Part shown: positions 16,915 through 25,598 of the stretch, piece by piece
How the letters are laid out: each line of letters begins with the position of its first letter
Position numbering within the stretch: the stretch's first letter is position 1
Assembly (NCBI RefSeq): GCF_003855255.1
Contig: NZ_CP034072.1
Location: 3,818,145 to 3,882,144 of the forward strand
DNA length: 64,000 nucleotides
Origin: Mycolicibacterium nivoides
Lineage (GTDB): Bacteria; Actinomycetota; Actinomycetes; Mycobacteriales; Mycobacteriaceae
Direction: 5' to 3'
Notes under the pieces: model-generated
Seen by the model: only the letters and a program-made list of their open reading frames with translations
What the model was told of the DNA's origin: nothing
Database searches by the model: none
Translations under genes and position numbers: made by a program

Positions 16915-17762
16915 GAAATCTCCTTGGCGTCAGCAAACGTCATCTGCACATTGCGGACCGAGCTGGACACCAACGCCCGTTTGGGCAGGCCCAGGGCCGC
17001 AAGTTCTTTGGCATACGGGTGGTCCCCGAGCCGGATCCGGACCCCGCCCGGCCGGTACCGCACGCCGGAAAGCCGCATCTGGCCTTCGGTTTCGCGCAGG
17101 ACGCCGTCGAGGTGGGAGAAGGTGGACTGCACCTGGGGTTTGGCGGTGAACGCCGACGGCACCGGCAGGCCCGGCTTGAAGTCCATGCCTACTGCAAGCC
17201 GGCCGCCGATGCTCACGTCGAAGCTGAACGGCTTGCCGTCACGAACCCCGGCCCCATCGCCCGCACCGCGGACCCCGGCCCCATCGCCCGCACCGCGGAC
17301 CCCGGCCCCATCGTCCGCACCGCGGACCCCGGCCTCATTGTCCGCACCGCGGACGGTGAAGTCCGCCAGGACTTTCGGATAGCCCCAGATCTGCCGGCCG
17401 GCCTGCAGAGTGAACTCGCCGTCGACCGGAAGGTGGTGTACGAACGCACCCGCAGAGCCAAGGCCGCGCAGGCCTGATTCCGCCGACCCGGGCCGGTTCA
17501 CCATGACGTTGGTGCCGTACTCCAGGTACGGCCCGAGATCACCATCGATGTAGCGCATCAGCATCAACACGACCATCGCGCGGTTCGGCCGGTGCCGATA
17601 CACGCGCAGGCCGCTGTAGTCGATCATGCGCTGCGCGGCGTCGGCATCGACCGAGAACATCGCCATGTGCTGTTCGGCGGCACGGATCTGCACCGGCATC
17701 GTCAACACGGTGCCGAGGACAGTGTGCTGCGAGGGTCCGGAAGCGGGCGCGTTGTGACTCAC
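16911..17762 (-). CDS. Rv3519 homologue, acetoacetate-decarboxylase-like fold, with internal 9-residue repeats
   Basis: A 283-residue protein. The segments LTMPVQIRAAEQHMAMF, YRHRPNRAMVVLMLMRYIDGDLGPYLE and AGRQIWGYPKVLADFTV resemble the acetoacetate decarboxylase superfamily and mycobacterial Rv3519. The GTG start at 17762 gives MSHNAPAS. Between FTVR and DGKPFSF it carries four tandem 9-residue units (GADNEAGVR to GAGDGAGVR), encoded at 17241-17348. Without them the protein would be 247 residues, near the 236 of Rv3519. It is coupled to cyp142 by a 4 bp overlap. The catalytic role in sterol breakdown is unknown; no catalytic Lys is claimed. Confidence 0.82.
   Translation of the reverse strand: MSHNAPASGPSQHTVLGTVLTMPVQIRAAEQHMAMFSVDADAAQRMIDYSGLRVYRHRPNRAMVVLMLMRYIDGDLGPYLEYGTNVMVNRPGSAESGLRGLGSAGAFVHHLPVDGEFTLQAGRQIWGYPKVLADFTVRGADNEAGVRGADDGAGVRGAGDGAGVRGAGDGAGVRDGKPFSFDVSIGGRLAVGMDFKPGLPVPSAFTAKPQVQSTFSHLDGVLRETEGQMRLSGVRYRPGGVRIRLGDHPYAKELAALGLPKRALVSSSVRNVQMTFADAKEIS
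17241..17348. repeat. In-frame minisatellite, 4 x 27 bp, inside the Rv3519-like gene
   Basis: Four head-to-tail 27 bp units encode 9-residue repeats. The two units nearest 17241 encode identical nonapeptides and the others differ at one to three residues. The unit length is a multiple of 3, so copy-number change keeps the frame. It is a coding repeat, not a CRISPR: there are no spacers. Confidence 0.92.
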
Positions 17763-17781
17763 GCCATAAATCTAGAACCTC

Positions 17782-17812
17782 GAGTAGACAGGTTGCAACA
17801 AAGTGTCTACTC
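17782..17812. promoter_or_regulatory. Inverted repeat upstream of the Rv3519-cyp142 operon
   Basis: GAGTAGACA and TGTCTACTC are perfect 9 bp arms separated by 13 bp that contain GTTGCAAC, itself a palindrome. It lies 20 bp before the GTG start of the operon, where an operator is expected. It does not match the KstR consensus; only a TAGAAC half-site lies nearby at 17773-17778. Confidence 0.55.
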
Positions 17813-17893
17813 ATCGGGAACGAACAGACGCGGACGTACCCGAAAACGCGTATTCACGGGTACCGGCGCGTCTGCTCGCGGCTGGAAACGGGC

Positions 17894-18925
17894 CTACACG
17901 AGGGCGGCGAGGTCCTTGATCTGCTCGACGGAGCGGGCGCCGACGACCATCATGGTCACGCCCGAGGCCTCCCAGGCCTTGATCTGCTCCTTGACGTAGT
18001 CGAGGTTGCCGACGATCGCGGAATCATCGACCAATTCGTCGGGAATGACCTTGGCCGCTTCATCTTTGCGGCCACCGCGGAACAGCTTGGTCACGTCGTC
18101 GACGACCTCGGCGTAACCCATCCGGCGGTACACGTCGGCGTGGAAGTTGGTGTCCTCGGCGCCCATCCCGCCCATGTAGAGAGCCAGATGGGGCTTCATC
18201 AGCTCCATGATCGCGGGCCGGTCGTCGGTGACCACGACCTGCGCGGTGGCACAGATCTCGAAGGTCTCCCGGGTGTTCCGCGCGCCGGGGCGGGCGAAGC
18301 CCTCGTCCAGCCATTCGTTGTACATACCGGCGATGCGCGGCGAGTAGAAGATCGGCAGCCAGCCGTCGGCGATCTCGGCGGCCAGGGCGACGTTCTTGGG
18401 CCCCTCGGCACCCAGCATCACCGGGATGTCGGCGCGCAGCGGATGGGTTATGGGCTTGAGGTTCTTACCCAGACCGGTGGTGCCCTCGCCGGTCACCGGC
18501 AGCGGGTAGTGCGGGCCGTCGCTGTGCACCGGGGCCTCACGCGCCCACACCTGGCGAAGGATGTCGATGTACTCGCGGGTGCGGGCCAGCGGCTTCGGGA
18601 ACTTCGCGCCGTACCAGCCCTCGACCACCTGCGGCCCGGACACACCGAGGCCGAGGATGTGCCGGCCGCCGGAGAGGTGATCCAGCGTCAGCGCGGCCAT
18701 CGCGCACGCGGTGGGGGTACGGGCGGACAACTGAATGACCGAGGTACCCAGCCGCATGCGGGAGGTCTCCCGCCCCCACCAGGCCAGCGGCGTGTACGCG
18801 TCCGAGCCCCAGGCCTCTGCGGTGAAGACGGTGTCGAAGCCCTCCGCCTCTGCGGCGGCGACGAGTTCGGCGTGGTTGGTCGGCGGCTGGGCGCCCCAGT
18901 ATCCGAGTTGAAGACCCAACTTCAT
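17894..18925 (-). CDS. Rv3520c homologue, F420-dependent luciferase-like oxidoreductase
   Basis: A 343-residue LLM-class TIM barrel (MKLGLQLGYWG, ALTLDHLSGGRHILGLGVSGPQVVEGWYG, PVMLGAEGPKNVALAAEIADGWLP). This class uses coenzyme F420 or FMN; the mycobacterial branch with SGPQVVEGW is annotated as F420-dependent. I use the ATG at 18925 preceded by AAAGGCGAG; the open frame runs to 19021 but crosses the KstR box. It is divergent from the Rv3521-ltp4-ltp3 operon across only 58 bp, and both are probably controlled by the box at 18961-18974. Its substrate is not known. Confidence 0.87.
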   Translation of the reverse strand: MKLGLQLGYWGAQPPTNHAELVAAAEAEGFDTVFTAEAWGSDAYTPLAWWGRETSRMRLGTSVIQLSARTPTACAMAALTLDHLSGGRHILGLGVSGPQVVEGWYGAKFPKPLARTREYIDILRQVWAREAPVHSDGPHYPLPVTGEGTTGLGKNLKPITHPLRADIPVMLGAEGPKNVALAAEIADGWLPIFYSPRIAGMYNEWLDEGFARPGARNTRETFEICATAQVVVTDDRPAIMELMKPHLALYMGGMGAEDTNFHADVYRRMGYAEVVDDVTKLFRGGRKDEAAKVIPDELVDDSAIVGNLDYVKEQIKAWEASGVTMMVVGARSVEQIKDLAALV

Positions 18926-18960
18926 TAGCTCGCCTTTCCACACACGGTTGAAACCATTCT

Positions 18961-18974
18961 TAGAACCTGTTCTA
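18961..18974. promoter_or_regulatory. KstR operator between Rv3520c and Rv3521 homologues
   Basis: TAGAACCTGTTCTA matches the KstR consensus with symmetric halves. It lies 10 bp before the plus-strand GTG at 18984 and 36 bp before the minus-strand ATG at 18925, so both promoters must overlap it. Confidence 0.9.
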
Positions 18975-18983
18975 CTCGATGCT

Positions 18984-19994
18984 GTGACCACAGGCCAAAG
19001 CAGCCCGGTGCAGATCGACAAGCATGAGCGGCCCCTCTCGGCGCCGCTGAAGCTCTCATTCGACTACACCCGTTCAGTCGGACCGCTCCTGTCCCAGTTC
19101 TTCACCGCACTGCGCGACCGACGCATCGTCGGCGTACGCGGGTCGGATGGCCGGGTGCACGTGCCACCCGCTGAGTATGACCCGGTCACCTACGCGGCTT
19201 TGACCGAGGTCGTGCCTGTCAGCGCGGTCGGCACGGTGCAGTCCTGGACCTGGCAATCAACCCCGCTGGAGGGTCAGCCGCTGGACCGGCCGTTCGCCTG
19301 GGCGCTGATCAAACTCGACGGTGCGGACACCGCGCTGCTGCACGCCGTCGATGTTGGAGCTGCCTCCTCCATCAAAAGTGGCGACCGTGTGCATGCGCAC
19401 TGGATCGACGAGCCGGTCGGCGCCATCACCGATATCGCGTATTTCCTGCCCGGCGATGAAGAGGAAGCCACCCCGGCCTCCGGTGCCGATGACCGCGAGC
19501 CCGTCACGGTGCAGGTGACGCCCAGCTTCATCGAGATCCAGCACACCGCATCCCTGCCCGAGACCACGTTCCTCAAGGCTCTCGAAGAAGGCAAGCTGCT
19601 CGGCGGCCGGACCAAGAAGGGCCGCGACGGGAATCCCGGCAAGGTCTACTTCCCGCCGAAGGAAGCCGATCCCGCGACCGGTCTGGAGCTCGACGAGTTC
19701 ATCGAGCTGCCGGACCAGGGCACGGTCACCACGTTCGCGATCATCAACATCCCGTTCCCCGGTCAGCGCATCAAGCCGCCCTATGTCGCGGCGTACGTGC
19801 TGCTCGACGGCGCGGACATCCCGTTCTTGCACCTGGTGACCGAGATCGACCCGGCGGACGTGCGGATGGGTATGCGCGTGCAGGCCGTGTGGAAGCCCCG
19901 CGAGGAATGGGGCCTGGGTATCGACAACATCGACTACTTCAAGCCCACCGGCGAACCCGATGCCGATTACGACTCCTACAAGCACCACCTGTAA
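18984..19994 (+). CDS. Rv3521 homologue, tandem DUF35/OB-fold protein
   Basis: A 336-residue protein with two DUF35-like units. In the first, a helix is followed by DRRIVGVRGSDGRVHVPPAEYDP and an OB-fold ending in ITDIAYF. In the second, EEGKLLGGRTKKGRDG, VYFPPKEADP and a matching OB-fold end in GIDNIDYF. DUF35 proteins pair with thiolase-like aldolases (for example the Ltp2-ChsH2 pair), so a complex with Ltp3 and/or Ltp4 encoded directly downstream is likely. The GTG at 18984 is the start that respects the KstR box. Zn-ligand cysteines typical of some DUF35 rubredoxin knuckles are absent in both units. Confidence 0.85.
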   Translation: MTTGQSSPVQIDKHERPLSAPLKLSFDYTRSVGPLLSQFFTALRDRRIVGVRGSDGRVHVPPAEYDPVTYAALTEVVPVSAVGTVQSWTWQSTPLEGQPLDRPFAWALIKLDGADTALLHAVDVGAASSIKSGDRVHAHWIDEPVGAITDIAYFLPGDEEEATPASGADDREPVTVQVTPSFIEIQHTASLPETTFLKALEEGKLLGGRTKKGRDGNPGKVYFPPKEADPATGLELDEFIELPDQGTVTTFAIINIPFPGQRIKPPYVAAYVLLDGADIPFLHLVTEIDPADVRMGMRVQAVWKPREEWGLGIDNIDYFKPTGEPDADYDSYKHHL

Positions 19995-20004
19995 AGGCCT
20001 GCAA

Positions 20005-21060
20005 ATGACTGATATCGCAGTGGTGGGCTTCGCGCACGCGCCCCACGTCCGCCGCACCGACGGCACCACCAACGGCGTCGAGATGCTGATGCCGTGTTTC
20101 CACAAGCTCTACGAAGAACTCGGCCTCAAGCAGACCGATATCGGATTCTGGTGCTCCGGATCGTCGGATTACCTTGCCGGCCGCGCATTTTCGTTCATCT
20201 CCGCGATCGACTCGATCGGCGCCATCCCGCCCATCAACGAGTCCCACGTCGAGATGGACGCGGCCTGGGCCTTGTACGAGGCCTACATCAAGTTGTTGAC
20301 CGGCCAGGTGGAGACCGCGCTGGTATACGGCTTCGGCAAGTCGTCCGCCGGCACCTTGCGCCGGGTGCTGGCCTTGCAGACCGATCCCTACACCGTCGGG
20401 CCGCTGTGGCCGGACTCGGTGTCGATGGCGGGCCTGCAGGCGCGGGCCGGCCTGGATGCCGGCAAGTGGACCGCCGAGCAGATGGCTCAGGTGGCGCTGG
20501 ATTCCTTTGCCGCAGGCGGGCGTACCGACCACGAGCAGGTCACCGGCAGCATCGAAGAGCTGCTGGCCCGACCGTACTTCGCCGATCCGCTGCGCCGTCA
20601 CGACATCGCCCCGATCACCGACGGCGCGTCCGCGATCGTGCTGGCCGCCGGCGACAAGGCCCGCGAACTCCGTGAGAACCCGGCCTGGATCACCGGTTTC
20701 GAGCATCGGATCGAGACACCGATCCTGGGCGCGCGAGACCTGACCAGCTCACCCTCGACCGCTGCGTCGGCCAGGGCGGCCACCGGTGGCGACGTCGGCT
20801 CCATCGACATCGCGGAGATCTACGCCCCGTTCACCCATCAGCAGCTGATCCTCACCGAGGCGATCGGGCTGGGCTCGTCGACGAAGGTCAATCCGTCGGG
20901 CGGAGCCCTGGCCGCCAACCCGATGTTCTCGGCCGGACTGGAACGCATCGGTTTTGCCGCGCAGCACATCTTCGACGGTTCTGCGCAGCGCGTCCTGGCG
21001 CATGCCACGAGCGGCCCTGCGCTGCAACAGAATCTCGTCGCCGTCCTGGAAGGGAAATAA
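20005..21060 (+). CDS. ltp4: Ltp4, thiolase-like sterol side-chain aldolase subunit
   Basis: A 351-residue SCPx/thiolase-superfamily protein. The N-terminal strand is IAVVGFAHAP, ALVYGFGKSSAG lies in the middle, and the C-terminal IAEIYAPFTHQQLILTEAIGLG and VNPSGGALAANPMFSAG correspond to the thiolase His/Gly loops. No cysteine is seen at the usual nucleophile site, consistent with a retro-aldol rather than thiolytic role. In Rhodococcus, ltp3 and ltp4 are needed for removal of C24-branched sterol side chains. The ATG at 20005 follows AAAGG, 10 bp after the Rv3521 homologue, and ltp3 begins 4 bp after its stop. Confidence 0.88.
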   Translation: MTDIAVVGFAHAPHVRRTDGTTNGVEMLMPCFHKLYEELGLKQTDIGFWCSGSSDYLAGRAFSFISAIDSIGAIPPINESHVEMDAAWALYEAYIKLLTGQVETALVYGFGKSSAGTLRRVLALQTDPYTVGPLWPDSVSMAGLQARAGLDAGKWTAEQMAQVALDSFAAGGRTDHEQVTGSIEELLARPYFADPLRRHDIAPITDGASAIVLAAGDKARELRENPAWITGFEHRIETPILGARDLTSSPSTAASARAATGGDVGSIDIAEIYAPFTHQQLILTEAIGLGSSTKVNPSGGALAANPMFSAGLERIGFAAQHIFDGSAQRVLAHATSGPALQQNLVAVLEGK

Positions 21061-21064
21061 AATC

Positions 21065-22245
<1,181 letters not shown>

Positions 22246-22249
<4 letters not shown>

Positions 22250-23133
22250 CGCGCATGAAGTACACCCTCAGCGTGGCCATGGGCCCGCTGGAGCATCTGA
22301 CCGGATTGGCCCGCACCGCAGAGGAAGTCGGGTTCGATTCGATCGCACTGCCCGACTCGCTGTTCTACATGGAGAAGCAGGCCGCCGACTATCCGTACAC
22401 CCCGGACGGGTCGCGGATGTGGAACGCCGAGACCCCGTGGGTCGATCCGCTGATCGCGGCGGCCTCGATGGGTGCGGCAACCTCGACGCTGCGGTTCTAC
22501 ACCAACGTCATGAAGCTCGGGTCGCGCAACCCGCTGCTGCTGGCCCGCCAGGTCGGCTCGGTGGCCAACCTGACCAACAACCGGTTCGGGTTCGGCGTCG
22601 GGATCGGCTGGGCACCAGAGGAATTCGAATGGTGCGGGGTTCCGTTCGCCAAGCGCGGGGCGCGCGTCGACGAGATGATCGACGTGCTCAAGCTCGTGCT
22701 CGGCGGCGGCATGGTCGAGTTCCACGGCGAGTTCTACGATTTCGAGCGTCTGCAGATGAGCCCGGCGCCGTCCGAGCCCGTGCCGTTCTACGTCGGCGGG
22801 CACACGCCGGTGGCACTCAAGCGTGCCGCCCGCGTGGGTGACGGCTGGACCAGCGCGATGATGACGTGTGCACAGCTGGCCGAGACCGTGACGGCGATCA
22901 ACAAGCTGCGGAGTGAATACGGCCGGGCCGATGAGCCTTTCGAGTTCCAGTCGGTGTGCATCGACAAGTTCGATGTCGACGGGCACCGAGAGCTGGCCGA
23001 GGCCGGTATCACCGACAACATCGTCATCCCGTGGATGCTCGAGGGTCTGGGCTTCGACGCTCCGCTGGAGAAGAAGCAGGATTCGCTCAAGCGGTTCGCC
23101 GACACGTACATCCACTCAGGCTGGCAGGACTGA
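22246..23133 (+). CDS. LLM-class F420-dependent oxidoreductase (TIGR03619-like)
   Basis: A 295-residue luciferase-like TIM barrel (MKYTLSVAMGPLEHL, SVANLTNNRFGFGVGIGWAPEEFEWCGVPFAKRGARVDE, VPFYVGGHTPVALKRAARVGDGW). The WAPEEFEWCG loop is typical of the F420-dependent TIGR03619 group. ATG 22246 overlaps the ltp3 stop, so it is translated as part of the ltp operon. Its placement suggests reduction of an unsaturated or carbonyl group in the steroid nucleus or side chain, but the substrate is unknown. Confidence 0.83.
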
Positions 23134-23134
23134 C

Positions 23135-23554
23135 ATGGCCGTCACCGATCCTCAACATCCGGCTCACCTGGCGGGCAAGCGATCCCGGGACGCGGTTGCC
23201 GCCAGGGACAAGCAAACCTGGCTGGACAATTTCGCCGACGACGCGATCGTGCAGGACCCCATCGGGCCGTCGTTCTTCGACCCCGAGGGCAATGGCCACC
23301 AGGGCAAGGAAGCCATTGCGGCGTTCTGGGACAAGGCCATCGCCCCCACCGACAACCTCGATTTCAACTTCGTCGACACGTTCCAGTGCGGCAACGAGGA
23401 AGCCAACATCGGCAGCATCGTCACCACGATGGGCGGGCATCGCATCACCACCCCGGGTGTCTTCACCTACCGCGCGAACGACGCGGGACAGCTGGTGGCA
23501 TTGCGGGCCTACTGGGAAGTGGATCGCGCGAGCGCCGAGAAGATCGACAGCTAG
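23135..23554 (+). CDS. SnoaL/NTF2-like small protein (ketosteroid-isomerase fold)
   Basis: A 139-residue cone-fold (NTF2-like) protein. It begins with the helix HLAGKRSRDAVAARDKQTWLDNFADDAIVQDPIGPS, then GKEAIAAFWDKAI and a final strand ALRAYWEVD. The fold includes steroid delta-5-isomerases, SnoaL-type cyclases and dehydratases. Asp residues lie in the pocket region (DDAIVQDP), but the classical Tyr/Asp/Asp isomerase set cannot be assigned by eye. It starts 1 bp after the previous stop, is the last gene of the Rv3521-ltp operon, and is followed by a hairpin. Confidence 0.78.
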   Translation: MAVTDPQHPAHLAGKRSRDAVAARDKQTWLDNFADDAIVQDPIGPSFFDPEGNGHQGKEAIAAFWDKAIAPTDNLDFNFVDTFQCGNEEANIGSIVTTMGGHRITTPGVFTYRANDAGQLVALRAYWEVDRASAEKIDS

Positions 23555-23582
23555 CGGTCGGTGAGCCAATGACGCCAGGGCT

Positions 23583-23610
23583 CCGGGCACGGCGATAGTG
23601 CCGTACCCGG
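23583..23610. terminator. Hairpin between convergent SnoaL-like and hyuB genes
   Basis: Arms of 11 bp (23583-23593 and 23600-23610) with one mismatch and a 6 nt loop, in the 73 bp between two convergent stops. It is a probable bidirectional terminator without a clear T-run, as common in mycobacteria. Confidence 0.6.
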
Positions 23611-23627
23611 TCCAACCGGACGCGTTG

Positions 23628-25598
23628 TCATCCCCAGTGTGGGGCCGCGCGCACCTGCAGCAGGTCTCGGAATTGCTTGGTGGTGTTCGGGAGCAGTTCA
23701 CCGGTGCCCCAGTCGACCACGACGCCGTAGCGGCGCAACAGGTCGAAGGTATCGAGCTCACCGTCACGGAATCGGGCAGCGACCTCTGCGGGGTCGACGT
23801 TGAGCCACTGCTGGCGAGCTGCCCGGATCTCGGCGCGCAGCGCATCGGTCGCGGTGCGGTCGATCTCGTACTCGTCGATCTCGGGGTCGATCGGCGTGAT
23901 GACCACACCGTAGTCGCGTGCGCCGCCGGCTATGGTCACATAGCCGTCGATCACATCCTCCAGGACGGCCTCGGGAGCGCGGTCGAGAGGATCTCCTAGT
24001 CCGCCACCGCCTGCCGATGGTCGCTCGAAGGTATCGCCGGCCTGTACCGCCACACTGGAGAACACTGATCCCAGAAAGGCCTCTTCGGCCGTTCCACGGT
24101 TGAGCCAGACACCATGAGGAATCGAGGGGAGCCCACCGTTGATGCCCCAGGTAACCGACCGGGATCGGTCGCAGCAGTAGGACATCACGGTGTTCTCACA
24201 GTCGGTCAGGATGCCACCTTTGGTCACGCCGCAGCCTCCGCGATACAAGCCTGGCCCGCCGGAGTCGGGAATGATCGCGTGCTTGGTCGTCAGCACCGGA
24301 GTCAGGCGTTCTTGCCCCTCGCAAGGCTGGACAGCCAGTCCGACACCGAAAACCGGCGCCGTCGCGGTGGAACCGTCCTTGGTGCTGCGTCCTCCCCACC
24401 CGCCGGCCATCCAGTCGTACCACATGAAGAACGGACGTTCGTCACCTCGAGCGTCGCGGCCACCGACGAGAAGATACTCAAGGTTGAATGAGCATGCAAT
24501 GGCCCGCTCGGGCATGATCGCCGACCATAGTTCGAAGATGGCGTTCATGATCTTTTCATATGGGCCAGAACAGAATCCGGTCACCGCAATCGGCCAGCCC
24601 GCGTTGACCACGGTGCCTTCGGGCCCGATGTCGGTATTGATGGCGGCGTAGAGGCCGGAGTTCAGCGGAACATCGGGAAAGAAAGTCTTTGTGCCAGCGA
24701 CGATTCCCGAGAAGGCCGTGCCATACCCACAGTTGAGGAAACTCGCCACAGCGGGGGCGCTGCCCGACAGGTCGTAACTGAGCTGATCGCCCTGGATGGT
24801 CATTTTCACTCGGATCGGCACCATCCCTTCCGGTTTCGAAGGATCCGAGTCGAGGTAGTCCTCGGTCACCCACTCGCCGTCGGGCAGTTCTGCGACGCGC
24901 TGGCGAACGATGCGCTCCACATAGTCCTGTACCTCGGCCATGGCGTCGACGACGGTGCCGCGGCCGTACTTGGCAACCAGTCGTTGAATCTCGCGTTCGC
25001 AGACGCCGGTTGCCTCGGCCTGAGCGTGCAGGTCGCCCAAGCTGATCTCTGGTGCCCGGGTGTTGGCCACCAGTAGTTTGGCGACATCTGCGAGAAAGCG
25101 GCCTTCGTGCCAGATGCGGACGGGCGTGATCCGCAGCCCCTCGGCGAAATGCTCGGTGGCGGTGACGTCGAAAGATCCGGGGACGCTGCCGCCGATATCG
25201 GCCCAGTGTCCCTTGTTCTGGGCGAACCCGATCAGCTGGGCGTCGGCGAAGATCGGCCGGATGAAGCTGACGTCATTGAGGTGGGTGCCACCGCGATAAG
25301 GGTCGTTGACGCAGAACACGTCACCGTGGTTGATGTCGTCGCCGAACTCCTCGAGCACGGCTTTGCATTGGAAGTGCAGCGTTCCCACGTGCACTGCGAT
25401 GTCTTGGCTTCCCTGCATGACGGTATTGCCCTGTGCGTCGCACAGGGCAGAGGAGAAGTCCCGGCTGTAGATGACGAACGAGTAGCAGGTGCGCAAGATC
25501 TGCTCACTCATCAGGTCGACGGACGTCACGAATGCGTTCTTGAGGACCTCGAACGTAACCGGATCGAGGCGTCGGCGGGTGGTGCTTGCGGCGTTCAC
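23628..25598 (-). CDS. hyuB: Hydantoinase B / oxoprolinase beta-type subunit
   Basis: A 656-residue HyuB-family protein: LDPVTFEVLKNAFVTSVDLMSEQILRTCYS (split here by eye into the family start), GDVFCVNDPYRGGTHLNDV, VFCSGPY-like FCSGPYEK, and the Gly-rich GPGLYRGGCG and ERPSAGGGGLGDP near the end. With HyuA it forms ATP-dependent hydantoinases, 5-oxoprolinases and acetone-carboxylase-like enzymes, which hydrolyse or carboxylate cyclic amides or ketones. The GTG at 25598 overlaps the hyuA stop (GTGA), so the subunits are coupled. The pair is absent from the M. tuberculosis version of this locus and interrupts the ltp-to-kshA order. Confidence 0.88.
   Translation of the reverse strand: MNAASTTRRRLDPVTFEVLKNAFVTSVDLMSEQILRTCYSFVIYSRDFSSALCDAQGNTVMQGSQDIAVHVGTLHFQCKAVLEEFGDDINHGDVFCVNDPYRGGTHLNDVSFIRPIFADAQLIGFAQNKGHWADIGGSVPGSFDVTATEHFAEGLRITPVRIWHEGRFLADVAKLLVANTRAPEISLGDLHAQAEATGVCEREIQRLVAKYGRGTVVDAMAEVQDYVERIVRQRVAELPDGEWVTEDYLDSDPSKPEGMVPIRVKMTIQGDQLSYDLSGSAPAVASFLNCGYGTAFSGIVAGTKTFFPDVPLNSGLYAAINTDIGPEGTVVNAGWPIAVTGFCSGPYEKIMNAIFELWSAIMPERAIACSFNLEYLLVGGRDARGDERPFFMWYDWMAGGWGGRSTKDGSTATAPVFGVGLAVQPCEGQERLTPVLTTKHAIIPDSGGPGLYRGGCGVTKGGILTDCENTVMSYCCDRSRSVTWGINGGLPSIPHGVWLNRGTAEEAFLGSVFSSVAVQAGDTFERPSAGGGGLGDPLDRAPEAVLEDVIDGYVTIAGGARDYGVVITPIDPEIDEYEIDRTATDALRAEIRAARQQWLNVDPAEVAARFRDGELDTFDLLRRYGVVVDWGTGELLPNTTKQFRDLLQVRAAPHWG

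Noticed and set aside
17241..17348. CRISPR array
   Set aside because: The 27 bp units are head to tail without spacers and encode in-frame peptide repeats; no cas genes are present.
17773..17786. KstR box before the Rv3519-cyp142 operon
   Set aside because: Only the TAGAAC half matches; the GTTnnA half is missing.
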